Shown here one piece after another: positions 7,796-16,744 of a stretch of 64,000 nt of DNA. The stretch's first letter is position 1; each line of letters begins with the position of its first letter. Made by a program: the position numbers and the translations under genes. Source of the DNA: an uncultured Bacteroides sp. (GTDB lineage: Bacteria > Bacteroidota > Bacteroidia > Bacteroidales > Bacteroidaceae); the NCBI GenBank assembly GCA_944321495.1, contig CALULP010000002.1, positions 1-64,000 of the forward strand, written 5' to 3'. Under the pieces are notes generated by a model. That model had not been told where the DNA came from. It saw only the letters and a list, made by a program, of their open reading frames with translations, and did not search any database.

Positions 7796-9766
7796 ATGAA
7801 TCTTATCCAAAAACTCAAAATAAAGACCATCCTTCCCGCCTGCGTAATCAGCACCGTGGTAGGAATGAGTTCGTTGAGCTCCTGCGTCGAGGAGATTAGT
7901 TTCGGAGGCGCCTTCCTCGACAAGCAGCCCAGTGTCGACGTGACCATAGACACCATCTTTGCCAAGGGCGAGAACGCCAAGCGTTTCCTGTGGCACATGT
8001 ACGGCGCCCTGCACAACCCCTTCACCTACACCGGCGCCGTGTGGTACTCGCACCCCGATGCCCTGACCGACATCTGCCAGTCCTACTGCTCGTGGCACAA
8101 CCTCGGCGCTTACTACAGCGGCGACCTCACCGAATCCAGCCAGGACAACGGCGGCCTCGTCAAGTTCCCCTTCATCGCCAACGGCGACGGCAATGCCCGC
8201 GCAGGCATCTGGCGCACCATCCGCGAGGGGTGGCTTTTCATCAGCAACATCGACCGCGTCCCCGACCTGAGCGAATCTGAAAAGAGCCAGCTGCGCGGCG
8301 AGGTGTACGTCATCATGGCCTCGCGCTACCTCGACGCCTTCCGCAACTTCGGCGGGCTGCCTAAAGTGGACCATGCATTCGAGGCTGCCGACGCCGTGAA
8401 CGGCAAGCGCATGACCGTCCTCGAGACGGCCGAGTTCATCGACGGGCTTATCCAGTCCGCCATCGACGAGCCGGGACTGCCCTTCTACGTGCAGGACCAG
8501 GCCACCAACTCGGGACGACTGACCAAAGGCTCGGCCTACGGCCTGCGCGTGAAGCTGTGGAACTTCGTGGCCTCGCCCCTGTTCAACAACGACCAGCCTT
8601 ACCTGGAATTCACCCGCAACGAGGAGAACCAGGACATCCACCAGGTATGGACCGGCGGCTACCAGCCCGAACTGTGGCAAAGGGCCCTGAAGGCTTGCGA
8701 GGACTTCTTCCAGGCCAACAGCGCCAACGGAGGTTACTTCGCCCTCATACAGCCCACCGGCAACACCGAGCAGGACTATTGCAACGCCTACCGCGCCGCC
8801 TACTGGTTCCGCGGCAACAGCGAGAAACTGATTGAAGTGCACGCCGGCCCGGGCAACGACGCTTGGAACGGCGACTGGAACGTGGAAGGCATGGACGAGT
8901 TCGGCATGGCCTGCTTCACCCTCGAGTACATGGAAATGTTCGGCATGGCCGACGGCCGCAACTTCCCCTACGACTACGTGTTCAATACCGACAACCCGGA
9001 AAACATCGACATCTTCGTGGGCCGCGACCCGCGCCTTTACGAGACTATGGTGGTGAACCGCAACAACCTCGTGGAGCAATATCAGGGACTGTCGAGCACC
9101 GAGCTGTGGCAAGGCGGCAACGTGGACCAGAACTTCAACCCGCAGGTGACCGACAACCCGTGGGCTACCCGCATGAAGCTGTTCAAATACCTGCGCGACA
9201 ACGGCTATACGGTCTACTACCTCCCCAACTACGCTTACCTGCGCATGGCGGACATCCACCTGTGCTACGCCGAGGCGCTCGCCCAGACGGGCAACCTGCA
9301 GAAGGCCTGCGACGAAATGAACAAGGTGCGCGCCCGCGTGGGACTGGGCAAAGCGGAAGTCATGAACCCCGAGCTGAACCTCACCACCAACAAGGACAAC
9401 TTCATCGAACAGCTCTTGAAGGAACGCGCCTGCGAGTTCGGGTTTGAAGACCACCGCTGGTACGACCTCGTGCGCTACAAGCGGTCGGACATCTTCAAGA
9501 AACAGGTGCACCAGCTGCGCATCTGGCGCAAGGATGCCAACGGCAACAAGATGGACCCCGCCGACTACGACGGCAACACGAGCCTCGAGCCCGGCGAACC
9601 CTGGCCGAACTGCATCTACGAGAAGATACCCTGCACCAACAACATCCGCGTGTGGTGGGACACTGCCGACCAGACCAGCAAGTGGACCAACAAGTGGTAC
9701 CTCGCACCTATTTCACGTGATGAGATCAACAAGGGCTATGGCCTGAACCAGAACCCCGGTTGGTAA
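7796..9766 (+). CDS. SusD/RagB-type surface glycan-binding lipoprotein
   Basis: A surface lipoprotein that forms the lid over the preceding SusC barrel and captures the glycan. It has 656 residues. The N-terminal signal ends in a lipobox with the lipidated Cys at about residue 30 (SSLSSC). The C-terminal SusD signature is present (ERACEFGFEDHRWYDLVRYK), as is the earlier LRMADIHLCYAEALAQTG helix. It is longer than most SusD proteins (500-600). Start ATG at 7796, 18 nt after susC1, so it is almost surely co-transcribed. Confidence 0.94.
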   Translation: MNLIQKLKIKTILPACVISTVVGMSSLSSCVEEISFGGAFLDKQPSVDVTIDTIFAKGENAKRFLWHMYGALHNPFTYTGAVWYSHPDALTDICQSYCSWHNLGAYYSGDLTESSQDNGGLVKFPFIANGDGNARAGIWRTIREGWLFISNIDRVPDLSESEKSQLRGEVYVIMASRYLDAFRNFGGLPKVDHAFEAADAVNGKRMTVLETAEFIDGLIQSAIDEPGLPFYVQDQATNSGRLTKGSAYGLRVKLWNFVASPLFNNDQPYLEFTRNEENQDIHQVWTGGYQPELWQRALKACEDFFQANSANGGYFALIQPTGNTEQDYCNAYRAAYWFRGNSEKLIEVHAGPGNDAWNGDWNVEGMDEFGMACFTLEYMEMFGMADGRNFPYDYVFNTDNPENIDIFVGRDPRLYETMVVNRNNLVEQYQGLSSTELWQGGNVDQNFNPQVTDNPWATRMKLFKYLRDNGYTVYYLPNYAYLRMADIHLCYAEALAQTGNLQKACDEMNKVRARVGLGKAEVMNPELNLTTNKDNFIEQLLKERACEFGFEDHRWYDLVRYKRSDIFKKQVHQLRIWRKDANGNKMDPADYDGNTSLEPGEPWPNCIYEKIPCTNNIRVWWDTADQTSKWTNKWYLAPISRDEINKGYGLNQNPGW

Positions 9767-9804
9767 TCTAGATTTTAACACCATCAACTAAGACTTTGTA
9801 CAAT

Positions 9805-12582
9805 ATGAATATCCATAGAATGTTGATGCTTGCGGCTGCTGTTGCCTCACTCACGGCAAACGCGCAAGTAAAACTCGACGATAAAAACGTAAATGCCTAT
9901 GACCTGGGCTACGGCGTGGAAACCAGCAGTTTCCTCAGCACCGCCGCCTCAACCACCATCACAGGCGAAGAATTGCAGCAGACCTCGGCTACCAACCTTG
10001 CCCAGGCTCTTTACGGACGCCTGCCGGGCCTCACGGCCCTGTCGCAAGGCGGATTCACGGGCGACGAAAACAATGGCGCCTCGTTCAACATCCGCGGCTA
10101 CCACACGCTCAACGACAATAGCATACTCATCCTCGTCGACGGCTACGAACGCCCCATCGACCGCCTCAGCGTGGAAGAAGTGGAGAGCGTCACCATCCTC
10201 AAGGATGCTGCCGCCACGGCACTGCTGGGCCACGAGGGCGTCAACGGCGCCATACTGGTGAAGACCAAGCGCGGCGTCGAAGGCAAGACACGCGTCAAGG
10301 TGGGCTACAGCCACAAGTTCCAGTTCAACCCCGAATTTGCCGACATGGTGGACGGCTACGGCTATGCCAGCGCCTTCAACCGTGCCCGCCAGAACGACGG
10401 GCTCTCGGCCGCCTACACCCAGCAGGAGCTCGACCTCTTCAAAAGCGGTTCCGACCCGTACTTCTACCCCAACGTGGACTGGCGCGACCTTACCTTCAAG
10501 AACACCGCCGCCGAAGACCATGCCTACGTCTCGCTGTTCGGAGGCACGGACAAGGTGAAATACTACACCCACATCGACTACATTGATGTGCGCGGCGCGT
10601 TCAAGGACACCAAGCAGGCCGACTACAACTCGCAGCTGCGCCAGTCGAAGGCCAACATCCGCACCAACCTCGACTTCAACATCACCAACTCGACGCTCAT
10701 GTCGGTCAACCTCTTCGGCATGTTCCAAGAGACCAAGCGGCCCTCGGACATCGGCGCCAACGACGCCACAAGCCTTGTCTACATCCTGCCGGCAAGCGCC
10801 TTCCCCTACAAGACCTCGACGGGCATCTGGGGCGGCAACGAGGCCTACGGCGATGCCAACCCCGTGGCCAAGGTACAGGAGTCCGGCTTCTACAAGACCC
10901 ACCAGCGCCAGCTGTGGGTAGACGCCAAGCTGTCGCAGAAGCTCGACTTCCTGCTCGAGGGCCTGAACGTGTTCGTCAGCGCCGGCTATGCCAACTCGGC
11001 CATCTACGCGGAAAACTCCAACAAGGCGCACCAGTACGGCTACGAGCGTTACACCGGCGCCATCGGCGACAAGAACAACGTGGCGCTGACCACCTTCGGC
11101 AACAAGGAAACCAACCTTACCTTCAGCAACTGGATTGACACCCAGTGGTGGAAGGCCAAGGCCAACCTGGGCGTCAACTACACGCATTCGTTCTTCGGGC
11201 ACGACCACTTCAACGCCACGCTGGTGTACAACAGCAGCGGTTCGAGCACGGACGGACGCGGGAACACCTTCTACCGCCAGAACATCATGGGAGCCTTCCA
11301 CTACGACTTCCAGAACCGCTACATGGCCGACCTTGTGCTGGCAGGCAACGGCTCCAGCCGCACCTACCCGTCCAAGTGGGCCTTCTCGCCCACGCTGTCG
11401 CTGGGCTGGATTTACGCCGACAACAGCGAGGGCCTGCTGAACTACGGCAAGCTGCGCGCATCGGCCGGCATACAGCACACCGACTATATGCCTACCTACG
11501 GCATGTGGCTGCCCACGTGGGACGTCACGCACGGCTACGTGATTATCGGCAGCAACTACGGCTCCACCTGGGGCGCGTCGCTCGGCTCCTTCCCCACCAT
11601 CGACTTCGCGCAGGAAACGGCTACGAGCTTCAACCTGGGCACCGACCTCCGCCTGGCCAACGCCCTGGACATCTCGGTGGACGCTTTCTACCAGCTGCGC
11701 AGCCACATCATGCTCTCGGCAAGCAACGAAAACTCGTCGGTAGTCGGCATACAGTCGGCCTACAACGACGTGGGCGAGGTCAAGAGCTACGGCTTTGAGG
11801 TCGGCGCCAAGTATGTGAAGGAAATCGTCCCCGACCTCCACCTCAACCTGGGCGCCAACCTGTCGTGGGCACGCAACGAGGTGACCCAGTACATCGGCAC
11901 GCCCACCTATCCGCTGAGCGACCCTGTGGGCCACCGCGTCAACGAGGCGTGGGGACTCAAGTCGGACGGCTTCTTCAAGGACCAGGCCGACATCGACGGC
12001 AGCTACCGCCAGGAATACTCCAACGTGAGCCCGGGCGACATCAAGTACAAGGACCTCAACGGCGACCAGGTCATCAACCAGTTTGACGTGACCAGCCTCG
12101 ACGGCGGCACCGACATCCCCGAGCTGAACTACGCCTTCAACATCGGACTGGAGTACAAGGGCTTCGGACTGAACGCCTGGTTCCAGGGCACGGGCAACTA
12201 CATGAAGTACCTCCCCTCAGCCATCTGGGGCGGCATGGCCGACAACGGCAACCTCTCGGTGGACTACTACAACAACTGCTGGGACGTGGCGGGCGACAAG
12301 GCCCTCTTCCCGCGCCTGACCACGCAGACCAGCAAAAACAACAGCCAGGCAAGCGACGTGTGGTACAAGCCCGTACACTTCCTGAAGATGCGCAACATCG
12401 AGCTTTACTACAACGTTCCTGAAACGGTGCTCGCGAAGCTCTCCCTCACCGCAGCCAAGGTGTTCGTGCAGGGCGAGAACCTGCTTTCCTTCGACAACGT
12501 AGACGCCATGGACGCCGAGGTGCTCTCGACGGCATATCCCCTGTTCAAGGGCGTCAACATAGGTGTCTCATTAACTTTCTAA
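9805..12582 (+). CDS. SusC-type TonB-dependent receptor lacking the N-terminal CarboxypepD domain
   Basis: The second outer-membrane receptor of the locus, about 925 residues. A short signal peptide ending TANAQ leads straight into VNAYDLGYGVETSS, a degenerate form of the usual EVVVIGYG element, and then the plug (FNIRGYHTLNDNSILILVDG, SVTILKDAAATALLGHEGVN) and barrel. The carboxypeptidase-like domain of typical SusC proteins, about 80 residues, is absent, which is why it is some 120 residues shorter than its neighbour. I prefer ATG 9805 over the in-frame TTG at 9796. It is followed 16 nt later by its own SusD partner. Confidence 0.93.
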   Translation: MNIHRMLMLAAAVASLTANAQVKLDDKNVNAYDLGYGVETSSFLSTAASTTITGEELQQTSATNLAQALYGRLPGLTALSQGGFTGDENNGASFNIRGYHTLNDNSILILVDGYERPIDRLSVEEVESVTILKDAAATALLGHEGVNGAILVKTKRGVEGKTRVKVGYSHKFQFNPEFADMVDGYGYASAFNRARQNDGLSAAYTQQELDLFKSGSDPYFYPNVDWRDLTFKNTAAEDHAYVSLFGGTDKVKYYTHIDYIDVRGAFKDTKQADYNSQLRQSKANIRTNLDFNITNSTLMSVNLFGMFQETKRPSDIGANDATSLVYILPASAFPYKTSTGIWGGNEAYGDANPVAKVQESGFYKTHQRQLWVDAKLSQKLDFLLEGLNVFVSAGYANSAIYAENSNKAHQYGYERYTGAIGDKNNVALTTFGNKETNLTFSNWIDTQWWKAKANLGVNYTHSFFGHDHFNATLVYNSSGSSTDGRGNTFYRQNIMGAFHYDFQNRYMADLVLAGNGSSRTYPSKWAFSPTLSLGWIYADNSEGLLNYGKLRASAGIQHTDYMPTYGMWLPTWDVTHGYVIIGSNYGSTWGASLGSFPTIDFAQETATSFNLGTDLRLANALDISVDAFYQLRSHIMLSASNENSSVVGIQSAYNDVGEVKSYGFEVGAKYVKEIVPDLHLNLGANLSWARNEVTQYIGTPTYPLSDPVGHRVNEAWGLKSDGFFKDQADIDGSYRQEYSNVSPGDIKYKDLNGDQVINQFDVTSLDGGTDIPELNYAFNIGLEYKGFGLNAWFQGTGNYMKYLPSAIWGGMADNGNLSVDYYNNCWDVAGDKALFPRLTTQTSKNNSQASDVWYKPVHFLKMRNIELYYNVPETVLAKLSLTAAKVFVQGENLLSFDNVDAMDAEVLSTAYPLFKGVNIGVSLTF

Positions 12583-12598
12583 CCCCAAAAATACAGTT

Positions 12599-14290
12599 AT
12601 GAACAAGATAAAATATGCTCTTCTGGGTATGGCGGCAGCCGTCTTCGCAGGCTGCGCCGACCTGAGTTACAACGAGGCTTCGAGCCGCGACGAGGACTGG
12701 ACCTACAACAGCCCCCTCAACGGCGTCAAGGCGCTGGTCTACGACGTCTACGCGCAAATGCCGAGCGAATTCAAGGACTACTTCTATGACGGCGCCATGA
12801 TAGCCAGCGCCACGGACGAGGCCGAGTATGCGCTGGCCTACTCGTCCATCCACAACTATTACAACGGCGGCTGGACGCCTTCCAACCCCTTCCCCGAAAA
12901 CTGGGACAGGGCCTACCGCGCCATCGCCCAGGTGCACATGTACCTGGAGCGCATCCACAAGATAGACCTGTCGGACTATGAATACGACCCCGACTACGAG
13001 ACCATGGTGCAGCAGTTCGAGATATTCCCCTACGAGCTGCGCTTCCTCCGCGCCTACTTCTACTTCGAGCTGGTACGCGCCTACGGCGACGTGCCCCTGG
13101 TGACCACGACCCTCACCAACGAACAGGCCAACAGCGTGGAGCGCACCCCTGCCAAGGACGTGTTCCGGTTCATCATCGACGAGCTGGACGCCGTGGCCGA
13201 ATACCTGCCCGTGTCCTACAACGACATCCCCGGCCAGGAGATAGGCCGCGCCACCCGCGGCGCAGCCCTTGCGCTGAAGGCACGCGCGCTGCTTTACCAG
13301 GCTTCGCCCCTGTTCAATACGGACAAGGACAAGGAGCTTTGGAAAGAGGCCGCTGCCGCCAGCAAGGTCATCATCGACAACGCCCAACGCTGGGGCTACC
13401 AGCTCAGCGAGTATGCCAACCTGTGGGGCTACGACACGTTCACCAATCCGGAATTCATCTTCGTGCTCGGCACGCAGGAAAACAACGACTTCGAGAAGTT
13501 CAACTACCCCGTTGGCGTGGAGAACGGCAGTTCGGGCAACTGCCCCACACAGGCGCTGGTAGACGCCTACGAGTACCAGGCCGACGGCAAGACCTTCAAG
13601 GAGAAGCACCCCGGCAACGTGAACGTGACCACCGAGAACCCCTACGACGGCCTCGACCCGCGCTTCGCCCTCACCGTGGTGAAGAACGGCGACCTCTGGC
13701 CCTCCAACACCACCCAGCAGATTGCCATCGAGACATACCAGGGCGGCTTCAACGGCGCGCCCAAGTACGGCGCCACCCCCACGGGCTACTACCTGAAGAA
13801 GTTTGTGGACGGCACCTGCGTCACCACCACCAACAACCCCACCACCACGCGCCACAACTGGATTGTGATGCGCCTGGCCGAGGTTTACCTCAACTACGCC
13901 GAAGCCATGTACAACTACTACGGCAATGCCGACGCGCAGGGCGACTTCGGCATGTCGGCCAACGAGGCCATCAACGTGCTCCGCAACCGTCCCGACATCC
14001 AGATGCCCGAGTTCCAGGGCAACGACGGCTTCGAAGAACGCTACATGCGCGAGCGCATGGTAGAGCTAGCCTTCGAGGGACACCGCTTCTGGGACGTGCG
14101 CCGCTGGAAGAAGGGCGCCCAGTTCTTCAAGAACATCGACGTGGCCGACTTCCAGCTGGATGAGAACGACAACCTGATTCTCAACCGGGTGACCAAAGTA
14201 CGCCAGTGGGACGAGAAGTACAACCTCTACCCCATCCCGCAGTCGGAAATCCAGAAGAATGGCAATTTGAAGCAGAATACTGATTGGTAA
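12599..14290 (+). CDS. SusD/RagB-type lipoprotein, partner of the second SusC
   Basis: A 563-residue surface lipoprotein with lipobox VFAGC (Cys19). SusD features are the helix MRLAEVYLNYAEAMYNYYGN and the C-terminal signature ERMVELAFEGHRFWDVRRWK. Its role is glycan capture with the SusC encoded just upstream. The ATG at 12599 lies 16 nt after the susC stop. The two SusD proteins differ in length and sequence, so the pairs probably bind different parts or sizes of one glycan, or different glycans; this is inference. Confidence 0.94.
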   Translation: MNKIKYALLGMAAAVFAGCADLSYNEASSRDEDWTYNSPLNGVKALVYDVYAQMPSEFKDYFYDGAMIASATDEAEYALAYSSIHNYYNGGWTPSNPFPENWDRAYRAIAQVHMYLERIHKIDLSDYEYDPDYETMVQQFEIFPYELRFLRAYFYFELVRAYGDVPLVTTTLTNEQANSVERTPAKDVFRFIIDELDAVAEYLPVSYNDIPGQEIGRATRGAALALKARALLYQASPLFNTDKDKELWKEAAAASKVIIDNAQRWGYQLSEYANLWGYDTFTNPEFIFVLGTQENNDFEKFNYPVGVENGSSGNCPTQALVDAYEYQADGKTFKEKHPGNVNVTTENPYDGLDPRFALTVVKNGDLWPSNTTQQIAIETYQGGFNGAPKYGATPTGYYLKKFVDGTCVTTTNNPTTTRHNWIVMRLAEVYLNYAEAMYNYYGNADAQGDFGMSANEAINVLRNRPDIQMPEFQGNDGFEERYMRERMVELAFEGHRFWDVRRWKKGAQFFKNIDVADFQLDENDNLILNRVTKVRQWDEKYNLYPIPQSEIQKNGNLKQNTDW

Positions 14291-14301
14291 ATCTGTACAC
14301 T

Positions 14302-14642
14302 TTTACACTTTTTCTTTCGCTTGTCCGAAAGAAAAAGTGCCAAAAAGAAAGGACCCCGGCTGCGCCCGCCGGGCTACTCCGGCCGCCGTTCAGGCTAAAC
14401 GGCAGAAACTCGCTTCGCTCAGACAGTCTGCCGTTTCATACGCCTGCCCGCCGTCCTCCGCTTTACGCCCGCCGGTCGATGCCGGAGAGCCATGCGGCGT
14501 TGGACTCGACTATGGGTTCTCAAGCGCGGACTTCATGCCGCATGGCCGCGCCTAAGCGGAGGGGCGTAAAGCGGATTCCGCGCTTGACTTTTTTCTTTTG
14601 GTAGCTTTTCTTTTTGCGTCAAGGCAAAAAGAAAAGTACACA
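14302..14642 (+). repeat. Family D element, copy 1 (about 340 bp)
   Basis: The left end is a hairpin, CTTTTTCTTTCGCTTG...CGAAAGAAAAAG. The right end is another, CTTTTCTTTTTGCGTC...GCAAAAAGAAAAG. Inside are a stem built on AACGGCAGAAACTCGC/TCAGACAGTCTGCCGTT and paired CCTCCGCTTTACGCCC and GGGCGTAAAGCGG arms. There is no transposase or long reading frame. It sits between susD2 and the lipoprotein gene, and fills this gap of about 380 nt. Confidence 0.85.
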
Positions 14643-14671
14643 AACAAATGATTATTAAAATTCAAACAGTT

Positions 14672-16033
14672 ATGAAAAAACAGATTCTATACCTCTTGGC
14701 CTCGGGATTTGCATTGCTGTCCGGCGCGGCACTGACCACCTCGTGCAGCGATGACGATGAGGCGAATGCCAACGATGTGCTTACGGTGAAGTCCGTCCTC
14801 CCTACAAAAGTCATGGAAGGGCAGGTGGTCACCATCACCGGTACGGGCCTTGAAAAGGCTACCTCCGTAGTGTTCCCCGGCAATGTTGCCGCGGACGACA
14901 TCACCAAGATAGGCAACGGCTACATCACCGTCGTAACCCCCGCCGGCATTGCCGCCGAGGGGGGGACCGTCACGGTGGAGGCCGGCGACGAATCGGCGCA
15001 ATCCGTCATGACGCTGACCGTGGGCCAGCCTGAAGTTGCGCGCGTGGCGCCCCTCGACGCGGAAATAAAAATCAACGAATGCGTGGAGGTGTACGGCACC
15101 GACCTCGAGTTCATCACCAAGGCCCATTTCCCCGGCGCAGACGGCCGGGACATCACGGTTGCGGCCAGCGACTTCAAGCGCAAGGCCACCGGCTCGCTCT
15201 ACATCTACTCGCCCGCGGGCGTGAAGGCCGGGCCTGCCCAGGTGGTCCTCGAAGACTGCAGCGGCGCGAAGTACACCCTGCCCGAGGTAACCCTGTCCGA
15301 CCAGATTTCGGGCGAGAGCGAAGACAGCGGCGACGATGGATACGTCCCCATCTGGCAAGGCGACGTCTACATCCAGGGCTGGGACAACTGGCAGTACCTC
15401 ACCTCCGACCAGCTGAACCTGGAAGGCATCTCGGCCAAGGCAGGCATGATGATACGCTTCACGTTTGACAACCCCAACGGCGCCAGCGTATGCGTATGCG
15501 ATGCCAACTGGGGCACGCCCGACGTCGACGGCCAAGGCAACAACACCGTGGAAGTGGCCGCAGGCACCACCCAGCTCGAATTCCCCCTGTCGCAGGGCAT
15601 GGCAGAAACGATAACGGCCGGCGGCGGCATCATCGTGGGCGGCGTGGACTTCACGCTGAAGAAGATAGAGCTGCTGACCTACGTCACCATCTGGGAGGGC
15701 GAACAAGTCACCGACTGGAACTGGTGGTACATGCCGGCGTCCGAGCTCGACCTCTCGGCCATCACGCCCGAGGCCGGGCAGACCATCCGGTTCACCTTCG
15801 CCCACCACGACGACCCCCTGGCCTTCTGCGTATGCGACGGCAACTGGGGCGCCCCCTTCATCCGCGACGGCGGTGAAAGCCAGAACAACATCACCCTGGC
15901 CGCCGGCGAAGACTTCCTGGAATTTGAAGTCTCGGAAGGCATGGCCTCTACCATGAACAGCGGAGACGGCACCGCCCTCATCATCGGCAGCGACAACGTC
16001 ACCATCACCAAGATTCAGATTAAAGTGGAGTAA
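14672..16033 (+). CDS. Surface lipoprotein with two IPT/TIG-like domains and a duplicated Trp-rich C-terminal module
   Basis: This is probably the third glycan-binding component (SGBP, SusE/F-like position) of the locus. It has 453 residues with lipobox LTTSC (Cys25) followed by acidic SDDDEAN, the usual surface-export type sequence. Two IPT/TIG-like folds cover about 38-117 and 120-215. Two copies of a module of about 110 residues follow, each beginning PIWQG/TIWEG, with a Trp-rich DWNWWY-type segment, RFTF, and a CVCDxNWGxP motif. Trp residues in repeated modules suggest carbohydrate stacking. I chose the ATG at 14672, which gives a normal signal peptide. The modules are not ones I can name. 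Confidence 0.8.
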   Translation: MKKQILYLLASGFALLSGAALTTSCSDDDEANANDVLTVKSVLPTKVMEGQVVTITGTGLEKATSVVFPGNVAADDITKIGNGYITVVTPAGIAAEGGTVTVEAGDESAQSVMTLTVGQPEVARVAPLDAEIKINECVEVYGTDLEFITKAHFPGADGRDITVAASDFKRKATGSLYIYSPAGVKAGPAQVVLEDCSGAKYTLPEVTLSDQISGESEDSGDDGYVPIWQGDVYIQGWDNWQYLTSDQLNLEGISAKAGMMIRFTFDNPNGASVCVCDANWGTPDVDGQGNNTVEVAAGTTQLEFPLSQGMAETITAGGGIIVGGVDFTLKKIELLTYVTIWEGEQVTDWNWWYMPASELDLSAITPEAGQTIRFTFAHHDDPLAFCVCDGNWGAPFIRDGGESQNNITLAAGEDFLEFEVSEGMASTMNSGDGTALIIGSDNVTITKIQIKVE

Positions 16034-16081
16034 GTGTACCCCTGCAATGATGCCCTGACCTGTGGCATCGGCAGATTGTCC

Positions 16082-16121
16082 AAGTCCGCCGGAGAACTTC
16101 CATTCTCCGGCGGACTTTTTT
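16082..16121 (+). terminator. Strong intrinsic terminator ending the susCD locus
   Basis: Perfect 15-bp stem AAGTCCGCCGGAGAA (16082-16096) and TTCTCCGGCGGACTT (16103-16117) with a 6-nt loop, running into a T tract to 16121. It lies 49 nt after the lipoprotein stop. Confidence 0.9.
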
Positions 16122-16157
16122 GCAGGCACACCCGGCGAAAAAGGAACGCACGGCAGC

Positions 16158-16245
16158 GCGCAGTAGCGAAGTAACGCCACCGCGGTAGCGTAGTATCGCC
16201 CGCGCGGTAGCGAAGTATCGCTACCGCGCAAGCGACGTATCGCGA
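16158..16245. repeat. Family A palindromic repeat cluster
   Basis: Four or five modules such as GGTAGCGTAGTATCGCC and GGTAGCGAAGTATCGCTACC lie between the terminator and the next promoter. Confidence 0.85.
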
Positions 16246-16260
16246 TTTCCGCCGCACGGC

Positions 16261-16291
16261 TTTGCCATATCTGAGCATTTCATTATCTTTG
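16261..16291 (+). promoter_or_regulatory. Promoter, TTTG-N19-TATCTTTG
   Basis: TTTG at 16261-16264 and TATCTTTG at 16284-16291 are separated by 19 nt, a full match to the Bacteroidetes -33/-7 consensus. It lies 33 nt before the next ATG. Confidence 0.85.
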
Positions 16292-16323
16292 CAGTGCAAT
16301 AAATACTGCAAGGAAATACAGCA

Positions 16324-16569
16324 ATGGGTACCTGGGAAAAACAACAAGAAATAAAGAAAGAAGGCAAGGAAAAAGACAAGACACGCCGCGAGAAACTGGC
16401 AGGATATTTCTTCAACCTTTCACAACTTGCCTTTGCAGGACTTGTCATCGGATGGATTACCCCGCTGGCCTCCAATTCAAATACCGCGCTGAACTGGGCA
16501 GTATTGACAGGAGGAATCGCATTCACCACAGTATTTGCTGCCATAGGAAACAAAATACTCAAATATTAA
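16324..16569 (+). CDS. Small two-helix membrane protein (DUF6722-like)
   Basis: An 81-residue protein with a highly charged N-terminus (WEKQQEIKKEGKEKDKTRRE) and two membrane helices, about 30-47 and 57-76. It resembles the short Bacteroidetes family I remember as DUF6722, but I cannot confirm the match. Function unknown. A near-perfect promoter lies 33 nt upstream, and a second tiny membrane protein follows 13 nt downstream, so the two are probably one transcript. Confidence 0.7.
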   Translation: MGTWEKQQEIKKEGKEKDKTRREKLAGYFFNLSQLAFAGLVIGWITPLASNSNTALNWAVLTGGIAFTTVFAAIGNKILKY

Positions 16570-16582
16570 AAGACACACAGCC

Positions 16583-16687
16583 ATGGACATGCTTGCAGCA
16601 ACTTACATTATCGGCAGTATCATCGGTGTGGGAATCCTTGTTTGGCTCTCTACCAAAGCGGGGAAGAAATGGCTGCAAAACCTTTGA
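16583..16687 (+). CDS. 34-residue single-span membrane protein
   Basis: The ATG at 16583 opens a 35-codon frame: MDMLAATYIIGSIIGVGILV, then WLSTKAGKKWLQNL and TGA. One hydrophobic helix is followed by a basic tail, so the C-terminus is probably cytoplasmic. It follows the 81-residue membrane protein by 13 nt and has similar codon use, which supports a real gene. Function unknown. Confidence 0.55.
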   Translation: MDMLAATYIIGSIIGVGILVWLSTKAGKKWLQNL

Positions 16688-16744
16688 TTACTCCGGATTC
16701 CCCCCCCGACAAGGAGAGGCTATGAAAAAGAACATAAAAATGTG

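Noticed and set aside
14302..14642. Small proteins encoded by family D elements
   Set aside because: Open frames in all four copies are translations of the repeat with Ser/Arg/Pro-rich composition. They differ in frame between copies and contain the hairpin sequences.
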